From: a virus
DNA length: 64,000 nt
IMG/VR virus record: IMGVR_UViG_3300043429_000757
Coordinates: 1-64,000 of that record
Reading direction: 5' to 3' (one strand)
The position numbers were made by a program, and so were the translations under genes. Positions 13,645-21,814 of this stretch are shown here, in pieces (the stretch's first letter is position 1; the number at the start of each line of letters is the position of its first letter). The notes beneath the pieces are model-generated. The model did not search any database and was not told where the DNA came from. It worked only from the letters and a program-made list of their open reading frames with translations.

Positions 13645-13899
13645 TTAAAGGTTGGAGGTCAGGGGAAGAAGCTTGGCGATGTACGAGCCGGCCGCAAAGA
13701 CGGCAAGTCCATACACCAAGCAGAGGGAAAGGGCGGTCAGGGGGCGCTTCTTGGGGATGCCCAACAGTCCTGCTTGAACGAGCTCCTCGTCGCTGTTGAG
13801 CGCAGGAAGAGGCTTGTTGTACTGCAGGCCGATGAGTACCTTGCCGGTGTTGTAGTAACGCCCACTGGCAGCTAAGGCTTTAAAGACATCGGGGTTCAA
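13645..13899 (-). CDS. Small membrane protein with TTG start
   Basis: An 84-residue protein with a soluble N-terminus and one C-terminal membrane segment (LTALSLCLVYGLAVFAAG). The start is TTG (13899), supported by AGGAGG at the right spacing and by a TTGA overlap with the upstream stop codon. Function unknown. Confidence 0.65.
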   Translation of the reverse strand: MNPDVFKALAASGRYYNTGKVLIGLQYNKPLPALNSDEELVQAGLLGIPKKRPLTALSLCLVYGLAVFAAGSYIAKLLPLTSNL

Positions 13900-14039
13900 A
13901 ACGGTGCCTCCTCAAGTTCTTCAACAGGCGCATCGGGGCGCTTCAAGAATTCTTCAGGTGCCTGCTCAGAAGGCATGACCCAACGAGTGCCATCCCATTG
14001 AGGGAATGGCCAGGGCCAGGGCTGTAACTTAGGGCTCAT
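13896..14039 (-). CDS. 47-residue Trp/Pro-rich mini-protein
   Basis: A short gene encoding MSPKLQPWPWPFPQWDGTRW followed by an acidic tail ending EELEEAPF. It has a strong AGAAAGGAGAAAGAAG leader and a start at 14039. Its stop overlaps the TTG start of the next gene. The Trp-Pro repeat and acidic tail are unusual. Function unknown. Confidence 0.6.
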   Translation of the reverse strand: MSPKLQPWPWPFPQWDGTRWVMPSEQAPEEFLKRPDAPVEELEEAPF

Positions 14040-14068
14040 CTTCTTTCTCCTTTCTGTTCGTGGAAACT

Positions 14069-14245
14069 CTATCTTAACGACTTCAATTCTTTTGTCAACT
14101 CCTCAACTCGCTTTTCTGCTTTCAACCAAGCGTCACGCCACAAATGGCTCTCGTCAAGCTTATCCGCGGCGGCTTGAAGGATTGGTGCAATAGGGGCGTG
14201 GCTTGGGTAGTCAGCAAGGTCGCGCAGAGTGTCGGATAGCTTCAT
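14069..14245 (-). CDS. 58-residue helical mini-protein
   Basis: A short gene encoding 58 residues (starts MKLSDTLRDLADYP, ends in a charged coiled-coil-like helix rich in Glu, Lys and Leu). The ATG at 14245 overlaps the stop of the 14242-14466 gene, supporting its reality. No family is recognised. Confidence 0.65.
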   Translation of the reverse strand: MKLSDTLRDLADYPSHAPIAPILQAAADKLDESHLWRDAWLKAEKRVEELTKELKSLR

Positions 14246-14466
14246 GACTGGGACTCAAGAAACTCCTCCTCCCAGAGCAGCTTCTGGGCCTCGGAGATGC
14301 TGTTGGTGATGTCGATGTAGCGCAGCTTGTTGCTCGGTCCAATCACCGGCAACATGACGCGTTTTAAGTGTAGCTCCGCAGGCATTTCCATGCCTGTGAG
14401 TCTGATCTCTTCCCAGACCTCAAAAGTGAGTTCTACGGGCAGGGATATCTCCGTCTGGTACTTCAT
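14242..14466 (-). CDS. Small hypothetical protein
   Basis: A 74-residue acidic protein (MKYQTEISLPVELTFEVWEE). Its start lies inside the 3' end of the AT-hook gene (47-base overlap), with AGAAAGAAAGAGG upstream. The function is unknown. Confidence 0.65.
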   Translation of the reverse strand: MKYQTEISLPVELTFEVWEEIRLTGMEMPAELHLKRVMLPVIGPSNKLRYIDITNSISEAQKLLWEEEFLESQS

Positions 14467-14797
14467 TGGGGGCCTCTTTCTTTCTGTTCTCGTTGATACG
14501 CTGAAGGGTGAGTGACTCTTTGTGTGCCTTCTCGAATGCGGCCTTTACCAGCTTGGCCAACAGTCCGCTCTTGGGGGACTTGTAAAACAGGCTCATCTCG
14601 TCGAGCATGAAGTACGCCTCCTCAGGCATGGACACGGTACGGAAGCGGCTGCCGGTGCGCTTGGAGGGCGACGCGCGCATCTCCTGCCATCGGTCCTTCT
14701 TTGGGCGGCCGTTCTTCTTCGGCCTGCCTCTCTTGCGCTTGCGCACGTAAGGCTCCGGATAGGCCGGAACCACTCTGTTCTTAACCCATGTAGGCAT
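14420..14797 (-). CDS. Basic DNA-binding protein with AT-hook-like motif
   Basis: A 125-residue protein. Residues 18-35 (VRKRKRGRPKKNGRPKKDRW) contain two GRPKK cores, as in AT-hooks. The following region (FRTVSMPEEAYFMLDEMS, then SGLLAKLVKAAFEKA) resembles a ribbon-helix-helix domain. It is therefore probably a DNA-binding regulator or architectural protein. The ATG at 14797 follows an AGAAAGGAGAA leader. It lies downstream of the polymerase terminator, so this gene likely heads the small-gene transcript. Confidence 0.7.
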   Translation of the reverse strand: MPTWVKNRVVPAYPEPYVRKRKRGRPKKNGRPKKDRWQEMRASPSKRTGSRFRTVSMPEEAYFMLDEMSLFYKSPKSGLLAKLVKAAFEKAHKESLTLQRINENRKKEAPNEVPDGDIPARRTHF

Positions 14798-14814
14798 GAT
14801 TCTCCTTTCTGTGG

Positions 14815-14842
14815 AAAAAGAGGCCAGGCACGCGGCCTGGCC
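14815..14842 (-). terminator. Rho-independent terminator after DNA polymerase
   Basis: An 8-bp perfect stem GGCCAGGC/GCCTGGCC (14822-14829 and 14835-14842) with a 5-base loop. On the minus strand it is followed by TCTTTTTCC. It is located 49 bases past the polymerase stop codon and separates the replication unit from the small-gene unit. Confidence 0.75.
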
Positions 14843-14890
14843 AAGTTGGAGACTTCCCCCAAAGGGCAACTGCAAGAAGCCCTGAGGCAA

Positions 14891-16768
14891 TTATGCCGCG
14901 GCCCCCCAGCTCGGTCCAGTCTCAACGTCCACTCGGCTGGGCACTTCCAGCTTCACGGCGTTGGCCATGATGTCTGCAGCCTCGCGGGCCTCCTCAACGC
15001 TCTTGACCGACAGGGCGATCTCGTCGTGCACTTGCAGGCGGATGTCAAAGCCGGCCTTGGCCAGCGCCACCATGCCGGCCTTGGTCTGGTCGGCGGCCGA
15101 GCCCTGGATGAGCCTGTTCAGGCCCTTGTAGGTGCCGGCGCGCTTGATCCGTGAGCCGTATTCAATGACTGCCTGCTCGCGAGGCAGCGCCTTGTTGACG
15201 CCCCACTCCACTGGCTCCCACAACGGGAAGCGGCATTTGCGGCCCAGCAGCGTGCGGATCGCGCCGCCCGAGGCCGGGTGCTCGATGCGCTTCATCACCG
15301 CGTCCACGGTGCCCTTGAGGAAGGGGACCTTGCTGTGGAAGGTGGCGATCAGCTCGCTGGCCTCGTCCAACGGCAAGTCCAGGCTACCCGCCAGCTTGGG
15401 CTTGCCCATGCCGTACATCAGCCCCAGGCCGATCGTCTTGGCCGCCTTGCGCTTGATGCTGGCCATGTCCGCGACCATCTGGTGGAAGTCGGTATCTGGG
15501 TTGTCGCGGTAGGCCTGCGCCATCTTCTCAGCACCCGGCAGGCCCAGAAGTGTGGCATAGTGCACCAGCAAGCGCGGTTCCTGCGAGGAGAAGTCGTTTG
15601 CCGCCCAAAGCTGGCCCTCCTCCGGCAGGAACAAGCCCCGCACCAACGGGCCGATCACCTCATGCCTGGCCGGCACCTGCTGCAGGTTGGGGTTGGCCGC
15701 CGACAGGCGCCCGGTGACCGTGCCACCGTCCTCGTTGCGCATCTGGTTGAAGTGGGTATGAATGCGCCCGTCCTTGGCGCTGTGGCGCAGGTAAGGCTCC
15801 AGGAACGTGCCGTGGGTCTTGTTGAGCTCCCGGGCCTCCACGATCATCTTGGCCATGGGGTGCTCGTGCGTGTCCAAGAAGCTCTTGGTGAAGCTCGGCG
15901 CGCCCTGGGCGGTGCGTGGGTACTGGATGCCCAGCTTGTCAAAAGCATGGGCGACGCTGGCCGCAGCCCAGATGTCCACCTTCACGCCGGCCTGGTTCTT
16001 GATGTACTTGAGGATGTCCTGCTCCTTGGTCCGCATCTCTTCCATCTTGGCCTCGCACTCGGCGCGATTGAAGCGGATGCCCTTGAGCGTGATGTCCACC
16101 AGCACCGGCAGCACCTCTGTTTCAAGCTGGAAGATCGACTCGACCTCGTCGTTGCGCATCAGCGCCTTGAAGTGGTGCCAGAGCTTGAGCGTGAGGGCCG
16201 CGTCCTGCTCCGCGTACTCGCCCACATGCATGGCCGGCAGCTTCCACAACTCCTTCTTGGCGTGCACGCCGAAGTCTTGCGCCGCCTCCTTCAAGCCTTG
16301 CTCGCTCTTGATCTCCTTGAGGTAGTCAAAGCCCAGGCTGTTCAAGGCGTAGCTGAAGCGGTTCTCGTCGAGCAGCGGCGCTGCCAGCATGGTGTCGTAG
16401 ATCGTGCCACTCACCTTGAAGCCGGAGGCTCTGAGCCAGCCGAGGTCGTAGGCGGCGTTGTGCATGATCTTGTCTGCGGGCGTCGCAAGGACATCGGCCA
16501 CCCATCGCTCCACAATCCGACGATCAAGGTTGCCGCCGCCGCCATGAGCAACAGGAAAATAGCCTGCCCATCCGTCAACTGCAATTGCGTATCCAACAAT
16601 GTAGCCGTCATTACGAGGCCAGCCTGGGCCCAGGGATTCCATGTTGGGATCACACGTTTCGAGGTCAATTGCAATCTCCTTTGCTTCACTGAGGTTGGGG
16701 AACGATTGAGGGGGCACCCACTCGGAAATCCGGGGGAACATGGACATGGTCTTGGTGTCGCGTTTCAT
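14891..16768 (-). CDS. polA: Family A DNA polymerase with 3'-5' exonuclease
   Basis: A 625-residue replicative polymerase of the Pol I / T7 type. The 3'-5' exonuclease domain spans about residues 30-200: DLET (D35/E37), HNAAYD (N104/D108) and YAEQD (Y185/D189). Polymerase motif A is NDFSSQEPR (D392). Motif B is KRKAAKTIGLGLMYG (R440, K444, L448, Y452). Motif C is VHDE (H581-E583). There is no 5'-3' exonuclease domain. The residue aligned with E. coli Phe762 is Leu448, a viral subtype. Start ATG at 16768 overlaps the helicase stop; an internal ATG (MSMFPRIS) is possible. It acts with the adjacent helicase and primase. Confidence 0.95.
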   Translation of the reverse strand: MKRDTKTMSMFPRISEWVPPQSFPNLSEAKEIAIDLETCDPNMESLGPGWPRNDGYIVGYAIAVDGWAGYFPVAHGGGGNLDRRIVERWVADVLATPADKIMHNAAYDLGWLRASGFKVSGTIYDTMLAAPLLDENRFSYALNSLGFDYLKEIKSEQGLKEAAQDFGVHAKKELWKLPAMHVGEYAEQDAALTLKLWHHFKALMRNDEVESIFQLETEVLPVLVDITLKGIRFNRAECEAKMEEMRTKEQDILKYIKNQAGVKVDIWAAASVAHAFDKLGIQYPRTAQGAPSFTKSFLDTHEHPMAKMIVEARELNKTHGTFLEPYLRHSAKDGRIHTHFNQMRNEDGGTVTGRLSAANPNLQQVPARHEVIGPLVRGLFLPEEGQLWAANDFSSQEPRLLVHYATLLGLPGAEKMAQAYRDNPDTDFHQMVADMASIKRKAAKTIGLGLMYGMGKPKLAGSLDLPLDEASELIATFHSKVPFLKGTVDAVMKRIEHPASGGAIRTLLGRKCRFPLWEPVEWGVNKALPREQAVIEYGSRIKRAGTYKGLNRLIQGSAADQTKAGMVALAKAGFDIRLQVHDEIALSVKSVEEAREAADIMANAVKLEVPSRVDVETGPSWGAAA

Positions 16769-18264
16769 AGTCGAAATCCTTTTTGCTCGTTCTTGGGTAG
16801 GACAACATGCAGTGTCTGCTTGGCGCGGGTGATGCCCACGTACAGCAGCCGGTTGATGTCGTCGGAGTTCTTGTCGTAGTCCTTGGCAAACCTGGTCGAC
16901 AGGTCCGTGAGCAGCAGGACGTTGTCCGCCTCCCCGCCTTTGGCGCCGTGGATCGTGGACAGCTTGATTGGCACGTGGCCCGTGAGCCGTGTGTTGCGGC
17001 GCAGGAGCGAGATCAGGTAGTCACGCCGCTCCTCGCTGATCTTGGTCAGCGCCTTGTGCCAGATTTCTGTGGAAAGAAGCCCGTGCTTTTCTTTCAACAG
17101 ATCGAGCGTGTAGCTGGCGGTCGTGTCGGCCGTGCGCAGCATCTTGTGGCCGTGCTTGATGTAGCTGCTGTCGAGGTACTTGTAGACGTGCTTGACGACA
17201 GGGTAGGGCACCTCGCCGCCCTTGCGCAGCTTCTCCCAGCCCAGCACCGCGGTGAGCACTGCTTCGCTGACGCTGCGTTGGCCGTGGCGCTCGAACAGCA
17301 GCCCCTGGCTTTTAATCCAGTCGTGCATGTCGGTGAGCATGTAGTTGGTGCTGGCCAGGATGAGCCAGTTACCGGTGCTGATGTCGACCTGCTGGAAGTC
17401 GTTGTAGTAGTGGACGCTGCCCACCTCCTCGCGGGCCTTCCAGACCTTGGGCTGGCGTTTGCGGATGCGGTGCACCACGCGGTCGGCCAGGGCATGCACC
17501 TTGGCCGGTACGCGGTAGGACTGGTCGAGGACCTTGATCTGGCCCTCGAAGTTCAGGAAGCTGTCGACGTCTGCCCCGGCCCAGGTATAAACGGCCTGGT
17601 CGTCGTCGCCTGCCAGAAAGCAACGCTGGGCGCGCAGTGCCAACTGCTCGACCAGCCTCCATTGCAAACGCGAGAGGTCCTGCGCCTCGTCAATGATCAG
17701 GGACTCCAGGTGCGGCAGGCGCTCGGGGAACTGGCAGGCCTGCTCCAGCAGGTCGGTGAAGTCCAGCAGGTTGCGGCTGGTCTTGTAGTGGCGGTAGGCG
17801 CGCTCGACGTACTCGAAGTGGAACCACTCGATCTCCATCTGCGACTGGTTGTAGTGGGTGCGCAGGTCCAGGCCCTTGATCCGTGCAATGTTGATCTCGT
17901 TGAGGATGGGGTTGTCCGCCTTTACGGCGAACTCTTCCTCGCCGCTCTCAATGGCAAGCTCGATGCCGGCTTCCTGGGCAAACTCCTTGTAGTGCTCAGG
18001 CGCCATCATGTCCTTGGTGCTGATGGCCAGGCACCGGTACGCCAGGCTATGCAGCGTGCGAAACCACGGGAAGTCCGTGTCGGGGTTCAGGTGCGGGAAC
18101 TTCTGGATGGCCCTGTCGCGCGCTTCTGTGGCCGCCTTCTTGGTGAAGGCGAAGTAGCCGATCTGGCTCGGGTGCACTGAGCGGCCCAGCTCTGTCTCTA
18201 CGATGCCCAGCAAGAACGTCGTCTTGCCGCTGCCGGGTGGGCCGAACACTTTGGTGATGTTCAT
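16765..18264 (-). CDS. UvrD/Rep-like SF1 DNA helicase
   Basis: A 499-residue superfamily 1 helicase. The Walker A is FGPPGSGKTT near residue 10, motif Ia around FAFTKKAA, Walker B is IIDEAQDLS, motif III is AGDDDQAVYTWAG, motif IV is DQSYR, motif V is STIHGAKGGEAD and motif VI is LLYVGITRAKQ. All ATPase and DNA-binding motifs are present, so it should be active. The ATG at 18264 is chosen because it overlaps the previous TGA and lies just before Walker A. With no DnaB-like or gp4-like helicase seen, this may be the fork helicase. Confidence 0.9.
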   Translation of the reverse strand: MNITKVFGPPGSGKTTFLLGIVETELGRSVHPSQIGYFAFTKKAATEARDRAIQKFPHLNPDTDFPWFRTLHSLAYRCLAISTKDMMAPEHYKEFAQEAGIELAIESGEEEFAVKADNPILNEINIARIKGLDLRTHYNQSQMEIEWFHFEYVERAYRHYKTSRNLLDFTDLLEQACQFPERLPHLESLIIDEAQDLSRLQWRLVEQLALRAQRCFLAGDDDQAVYTWAGADVDSFLNFEGQIKVLDQSYRVPAKVHALADRVVHRIRKRQPKVWKAREEVGSVHYYNDFQQVDISTGNWLILASTNYMLTDMHDWIKSQGLLFERHGQRSVSEAVLTAVLGWEKLRKGGEVPYPVVKHVYKYLDSSYIKHGHKMLRTADTTASYTLDLLKEKHGLLSTEIWHKALTKISEERRDYLISLLRRNTRLTGHVPIKLSTIHGAKGGEADNVLLLTDLSTRFAKDYDKNSDDINRLLYVGITRAKQTLHVVLPKNEQKGFRL

Positions 18265-18497
18265 TCTTCCTCCCACTCGTCCGCTGGCCACACCAGCACC
18301 GGCGTGTGCTCGCCCACGTAGGCGCCTTCGATGTTGAACTCGATGAACTCGCGCGCCTCTTCGTGCGTCATGCCCTGCTTGATCAGGTTCTCCCTGATCT
18401 GCTCGGCGTCGTACACCAGCGCGCTGCACAGTCCTTTGTCCCGCCAGACCATTGCAGGCCCGATGATGGCGTTGTCGTGTCCGTCAATCTTGAGCAT
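18261..18497 (-). CDS. Small hypothetical protein in replication operon
   Basis: A 78-residue acidic protein (starts MLKIDGHDNAIIGPAMVW, ends ADEWEEE). It sits between primase and helicase and is coupled to both by four-base overlaps. The region QGMTHEEAREFIEFNIEGAY looks conserved, and I have seen similar small proteins in phage replication operons. Function unknown. Confidence 0.7.
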   Translation of the reverse strand: MLKIDGHDNAIIGPAMVWRDKGLCSALVYDAEQIRENLIKQGMTHEEAREFIEFNIEGAYVGEHTPVLVWPADEWEEE

Positions 18498-20029
18498 CAG
18501 AATGGGCTCCTCTGGGTGCGTTGCTCGGGCGTTGCGAACGGGGCGTCTTGCCGGTCAAAGCGCGGGATGCGCCAGCAGCGCGCCGCTCTGTTCTTCAAGA
18601 AGAGGCTTATGGGTTCGCCCCCGAGGTCGCGGATGCGCTGGGCCATCTTGGGCGCTGTCATGCCCTTGAAGTTGTTGCGCACCAGGTGCGCTTCGAGGTC
18701 CTTCATGCGGAAGTAGGTCTTGGCCTCTTCCTCATCTGTCCACGGCCGGCCCATGAGAATCTCATCGCGGTCCATGGCCTGTTGAAGGTGGGTGCAGAAC
18801 TCTTCAAGCAAATCGTTGAAGCGGCCGGTGATGCTGGTGTCTTCGCTGGCCTCGGTGATCTGCTCAGTCTCAACCATCTCCTTGAGCAGCGCGTTAAGGA
18901 GCTGCTCCCAGTCTTGCTTGCGCAGTGTGGGCGGCAGCAGGTTGATCTTTTCAACGCAGGCCTTCTGGAAGGCTGCCTGGGCGAACAGGCTCTCAGTGTC
19001 GAGCTCGATGCGTTTGCCGTTGATGTCGAGGAACCACAGGGGCGGGTCGCTGTTGTACTTGGACAGGGAAGACATCTGCGGGGCGTCTGGCCCGTGGGCC
19101 CCGATCCCATGCTTGCGTGTCCTGCACAGGCCGCTGTTGCAAAAGCTGTTGAGCGGGGCGTCCTTGCACTTGTACTTGTAGTCCTTCTTGTGGAGCTGCT
19201 TGATGATGATCTGCAGCTCGTTGTTGGGCAGCGGAGGCGCCACGTACTTGAAGTTGTGCTCGGACAGGGCGTTGTCCCAGTTCACTGGGTGCACCTTCTT
19301 GAGGTAGATGCCGATGTTGAAGAGCGCGTTGTTGCGTGTGCCCTCTGGCACGCCCTGCGCGCACAATGCTTGCAGGCATGGAGGGCCATCTTTGATTGGG
19401 TGGTCAGCCTGCTTGGGCTGCTCGGGGAACTGAAGGTCTGTGGGCTGGACCCACTGGTCGTAGAGGCCGTAGAACTCTTCAAGGGTTGCTGCTGTGCCAT
19501 CGTCCTTGATGGCGTAGCGCATGGTCTGGTCACTGCCGAAGTAGGGCAGGTTCAGGAAGTTGCCGGTGTCGCCGCGGTCGACCAGAATCTCTGACTGCTT
19601 GGGGAATATCTCTCGCCCTGCTTCACCCAGCAGCGCCGCTGCAGCCTTGAGGAACCGCTGCATCTCCGAGGCGGGGATGGGGTCCTTGACGAAGAGGAAG
19701 ACGTGAGCGCCACCAGACTTGCTGCGACACACCACCATAGGCAGGTCCAGGCTGCGGATTTTCTTTATGAGCCCGGCGTGGTCCAGTGGATACTGGTCAA
19801 TGTCAATACAGCCCCAGATGCACGTGTTATCCGCCCTGATCGGAATAATCCCCAGACTCGGCTCAGCGCCTTCGAGGTGTTTGGACCAGAGGTCGTCAGT
19901 CGGTGGCTTGCGCACCACGACGGCCTTGCCTGCCTGCTTTCCGTCCCCTCGTGAGGACTCGATTTTGTATGTTCCATAGGCGATGTCCAGGCCGGAGAAG
20001 ATCGCCTTGAACCTGGTGATGTCAGTCAT
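18497..20029 (-). CDS. Archaeo-eukaryotic-type primase (TOTE-like)
   Basis: A 510-residue primase of the AEP superfamily, close to the TOTE-type primases. The catalytic DxD is CIDIDQY (D76, D78). The sxH motif is SKSGGAHVFLF (H109), followed by PKQSEI and GNFLNLPYFG. The middle (GTRNNALFNIGIYLKK) resembles a primase C-terminal helical domain, and a Cys cluster around CNSGLC may bind zinc. There is no fused helicase domain, so it must work with the adjacent SF1 helicase. The start ATG follows an AGAAAGAAGAA tract. Confidence 0.85.
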   Translation of the reverse strand: MTDITRFKAIFSGLDIAYGTYKIESSRGDGKQAGKAVVVRKPPTDDLWSKHLEGAEPSLGIIPIRADNTCIWGCIDIDQYPLDHAGLIKKIRSLDLPMVVCRSKSGGAHVFLFVKDPIPASEMQRFLKAAAALLGEAGREIFPKQSEILVDRGDTGNFLNLPYFGSDQTMRYAIKDDGTAATLEEFYGLYDQWVQPTDLQFPEQPKQADHPIKDGPPCLQALCAQGVPEGTRNNALFNIGIYLKKVHPVNWDNALSEHNFKYVAPPLPNNELQIIIKQLHKKDYKYKCKDAPLNSFCNSGLCRTRKHGIGAHGPDAPQMSSLSKYNSDPPLWFLDINGKRIELDTESLFAQAAFQKACVEKINLLPPTLRKQDWEQLLNALLKEMVETEQITEASEDTSITGRFNDLLEEFCTHLQQAMDRDEILMGRPWTDEEEAKTYFRMKDLEAHLVRNNFKGMTAPKMAQRIRDLGGEPISLFLKNRAARCWRIPRFDRQDAPFATPEQRTQRSPF

Positions 20030-20147
20030 TTCTTCTTTCTTGTGAGGAGGGGCCTACTCATGGCCAGGCGGGTACCCGTATGTTGCCTCCTGGAAGCTAC
20101 CCAGGATGACTCAACTATCAGTGACCCAGCCACTTTCGGCCCCAAAA
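20030..20147 (-). other. Intergenic leader upstream of primase
   Basis: 118 bases without a normal gene. An 11-codon frame (MSRPLLTRKKK) begins at 20063 behind weak signals, and its stop overlaps the primase start. It also holds a CCTGG/CCAGG short hairpin. A regulatory leader is possible but unproven. Confidence 0.35.
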
Positions 20148-20921
20148 TCAGAATGGTGCTGGCCCGTTGCCCGTGGCGCCCGACTCGCTCTCGTGCTTGA
20201 CCTTGACATCACCCGCGCCGACTGACTGCGCGAACGACTTGGCCGCGTTGTAGATGTCCGCGCTGGCCACGTCGCCAATGCGCTGAATCTCCCAGCCGAA
20301 CCACTTGCCCTTATCGTTGGACTCGGCCACGGTGGTCAGCAGGTACGTCTGGCTGTACATCGGCGGCGTGAAGAGACCGTTCTTGCCCGACATCTTCACC
20401 GACTGCATCATGGAATTCCACTTGCGGCTCTTCTTGAGCTGCGTGGACTTCATGGTGATGAGCGCCGGCTCCGGTACGCCAGCGGCGTTGACCAGCATGA
20501 CGTAGTAGTTGGCCGTGTTCTCGATGTAGTTCCCGTTGTCCAGGTAGTCCTTGTTGTCGCCAGGCTCCTTGTGAGTCTGCGCGAGGATGTCGCTGGTTGC
20601 GGGGTAGATGTGCACGGGTGCACCGCTGCCCTGGCCGCGAGGCGCCCACTCAATGTACTGGCGCACGTAAGCGCACGGCACAACGGTGATGCCCTTCTTG
20701 CCGTCGTAGAGCTCGCCGGTCACAGAGTTGAGGATCATGCCCGGCAGTGCGCCGTCCACTTCGCCCACCTCAGGGCTGGTGCTGGTCAGCAGCCGCAGGA
20801 ACGGCAGTGCATAGTCGTCCTGCGTCATGCCGTCAAAGCCGGCGCCAGCGTCCTGCTCCAGGTCGCTCATGATCGCCAGTGCGGTGCTGGCCTTTTGTTC
20901 CGCGATCTCGTTCTTTGCCAT
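20148..20921 (-). CDS. Putative replication-associated protein (possible ssDNA-binding role)
   Basis: A 257-residue protein starting MAKNEIAEQKASTALA. The central region is beta-rich with a conserved stretch (LPFLRLLTSTSPEVGEVDG, then GMILNSVTGELYDGKKGI) that I recognise as common next to phage polymerases and primases. The C-terminus is charged and ends in GNGPAPF. Location, size and an acidic/aromatic tail would suit an ssDNA-binding or recombination mediator protein, but no OB-fold signature is certain. The start is supported by AAGGAAA. Confidence 0.6.
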   Translation of the reverse strand: MAKNEIAEQKASTALAIMSDLEQDAGAGFDGMTQDDYALPFLRLLTSTSPEVGEVDGALPGMILNSVTGELYDGKKGITVVPCAYVRQYIEWAPRGQGSGAPVHIYPATSDILAQTHKEPGDNKDYLDNGNYIENTANYYVMLVNAAGVPEPALITMKSTQLKKSRKWNSMMQSVKMSGKNGLFTPPMYSQTYLLTTVAESNDKGKWFGWEIQRIGDVASADIYNAAKSFAQSVGAGDVKVKHESESGATGNGPAPF

Positions 20922-20937
20922 GATAAATTTCCTTGGT

Positions 20938-21492
20938 TCACTTGGTCTTGATGGTTGCTTTTTGGCCGATGTACACGCCAAACAGCTCTGTGTCGACTTG
21001 GTCACCCTTCTCGACACGCTCTTTCACCCAGGCCTTGAGGGTCTGGGGTTCGATCTTCTGTGCCTGCTCAGCAGGGTAGCCTTGCTGGCCCAGGAGACTC
21101 AGTAGACGAACGCAAAGCTCGTCTTCGTTGCGCCCAAAGCGGACGCTCACGGTGTTCTTGATCAGGTCGTCGAAGCCCCGATCGCGCAGCCATTGGAAGG
21201 CCTCTTCCTGTCGGGCCTTGGGGATGCTCGCGCTGTAGAAGGGCTTGATGTCAACGGTCGAGCCGTCGCCCATCACGAACTTCTTCATGCCTGCCTCGGC
21301 CATGGCCTCGGGGATCGTTTGCTCAGTGAGCTTGCGGTACTGCTCAGACTTTTCTGAGACGGTCTTCTCAAGGTCCGCAAGCTCTTTCTCAAGAAGCTTG
21401 GCTCGCTTTGCAAGGCCCGCGATGCCTGTTACCTGCTCGTCAGAAACTTGCAGGGCACCGGCATCTTCCTCAAATAAATTCGTAAGACTCAT
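20938..21492 (-). CDS. Coiled-coil protein of replication module
   Basis: A 184-residue protein. Residues 20-60 form a coiled coil (AKRAKLLEKELADLEKTV). The following part (GSTVDIKPFYSASIPKARQ, then AFQWLRDRGFDDLIKN) and the C-terminal helix TLKAWVKERVEKG match a family frequently adjacent to phage replication genes, with no known function. Strong AGAAAGGAGAA leader. It overlaps the preceding gene by 23 bases. Confidence 0.7.
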   Translation of the reverse strand: MSLTNLFEEDAGALQVSDEQVTGIAGLAKRAKLLEKELADLEKTVSEKSEQYRKLTEQTIPEAMAEAGMKKFVMGDGSTVDIKPFYSASIPKARQEEAFQWLRDRGFDDLIKNTVSVRFGRNEDELCVRLLSLLGQQGYPAEQAQKIEPQTLKAWVKERVEKGDQVDTELFGVYIGQKATIKTK

Positions 21493-21814
21493 CAGATTCT
21501 CCTTTCTTGAAAAGATCAACCTCCAACGGGATGTAGCGTCTCTCACGCTTGTCCCACTTGAGGCACTTAAAGCGGCCGTTGTTCTTCGCGGCTGCTACTG
21601 CGCAGGTGATACCTATCGCAGACGGATCACCAATGAGAAGCAAGAAGTCCTCGTCGGTGAAGCGTTCGAGTTTGCGCTGAATGCGCCGCACTGTCGGGAC
21701 GACAGAAAAGGCGATCTGCGCATTGAAGGGCAGGATGGTTTCGATCTGGCCGTAATCCAAGGCGCTCGCAATGTTGTGCTGCGAAGTCTCAGAGACGACA
21801 TATACCTTTGGCAC
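21470..21814 (-). CDS. Hypothetical protein at head of replication operon
   Basis: A 114-residue protein (starts MPKVYVVSETSQHNIASALD). The beta-alpha pattern includes FLLLIGDPSAIGITCAVAA. The start is GTG (21814) with an AGAAAGGAG site. As the first gene of the leftward replication unit, facing the plus-strand helicase gene across an 85-base gap, it may be expressed from the divergent control region. No family is recognised. Confidence 0.7.
   Translation of the reverse strand: MPKVYVVSETSQHNIASALDYGQIETILPFNAQIAFSVVPTVRRIQRKLERFTDEDFLLLIGDPSAIGITCAVAAAKNNGRFKCLKWDKRERRYIPLEVDLFKKGESDESYEFI

Noticed and set aside
15278-16879. Long open frame on the plus strand (about 530 codons)
   Set aside because: It is exactly antisense to the polymerase gene, whose motifs are intact. 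Its translation is Val/Leu/Gln/His-rich with no family pattern, as expected of a GC-rich shadow frame.
16807-18180. Long plus-strand frame (about 450 codons)
   Set aside because: It is antisense to the intact UvrD-like helicase, with low-complexity Val/Leu/Gln composition and no ribosome site.
20030-20065. 11-codon leader peptide before primase
   Set aside because: Overlap with the primase start is suggestive, but such short frames occur by chance and no attenuator hairpin was evident.
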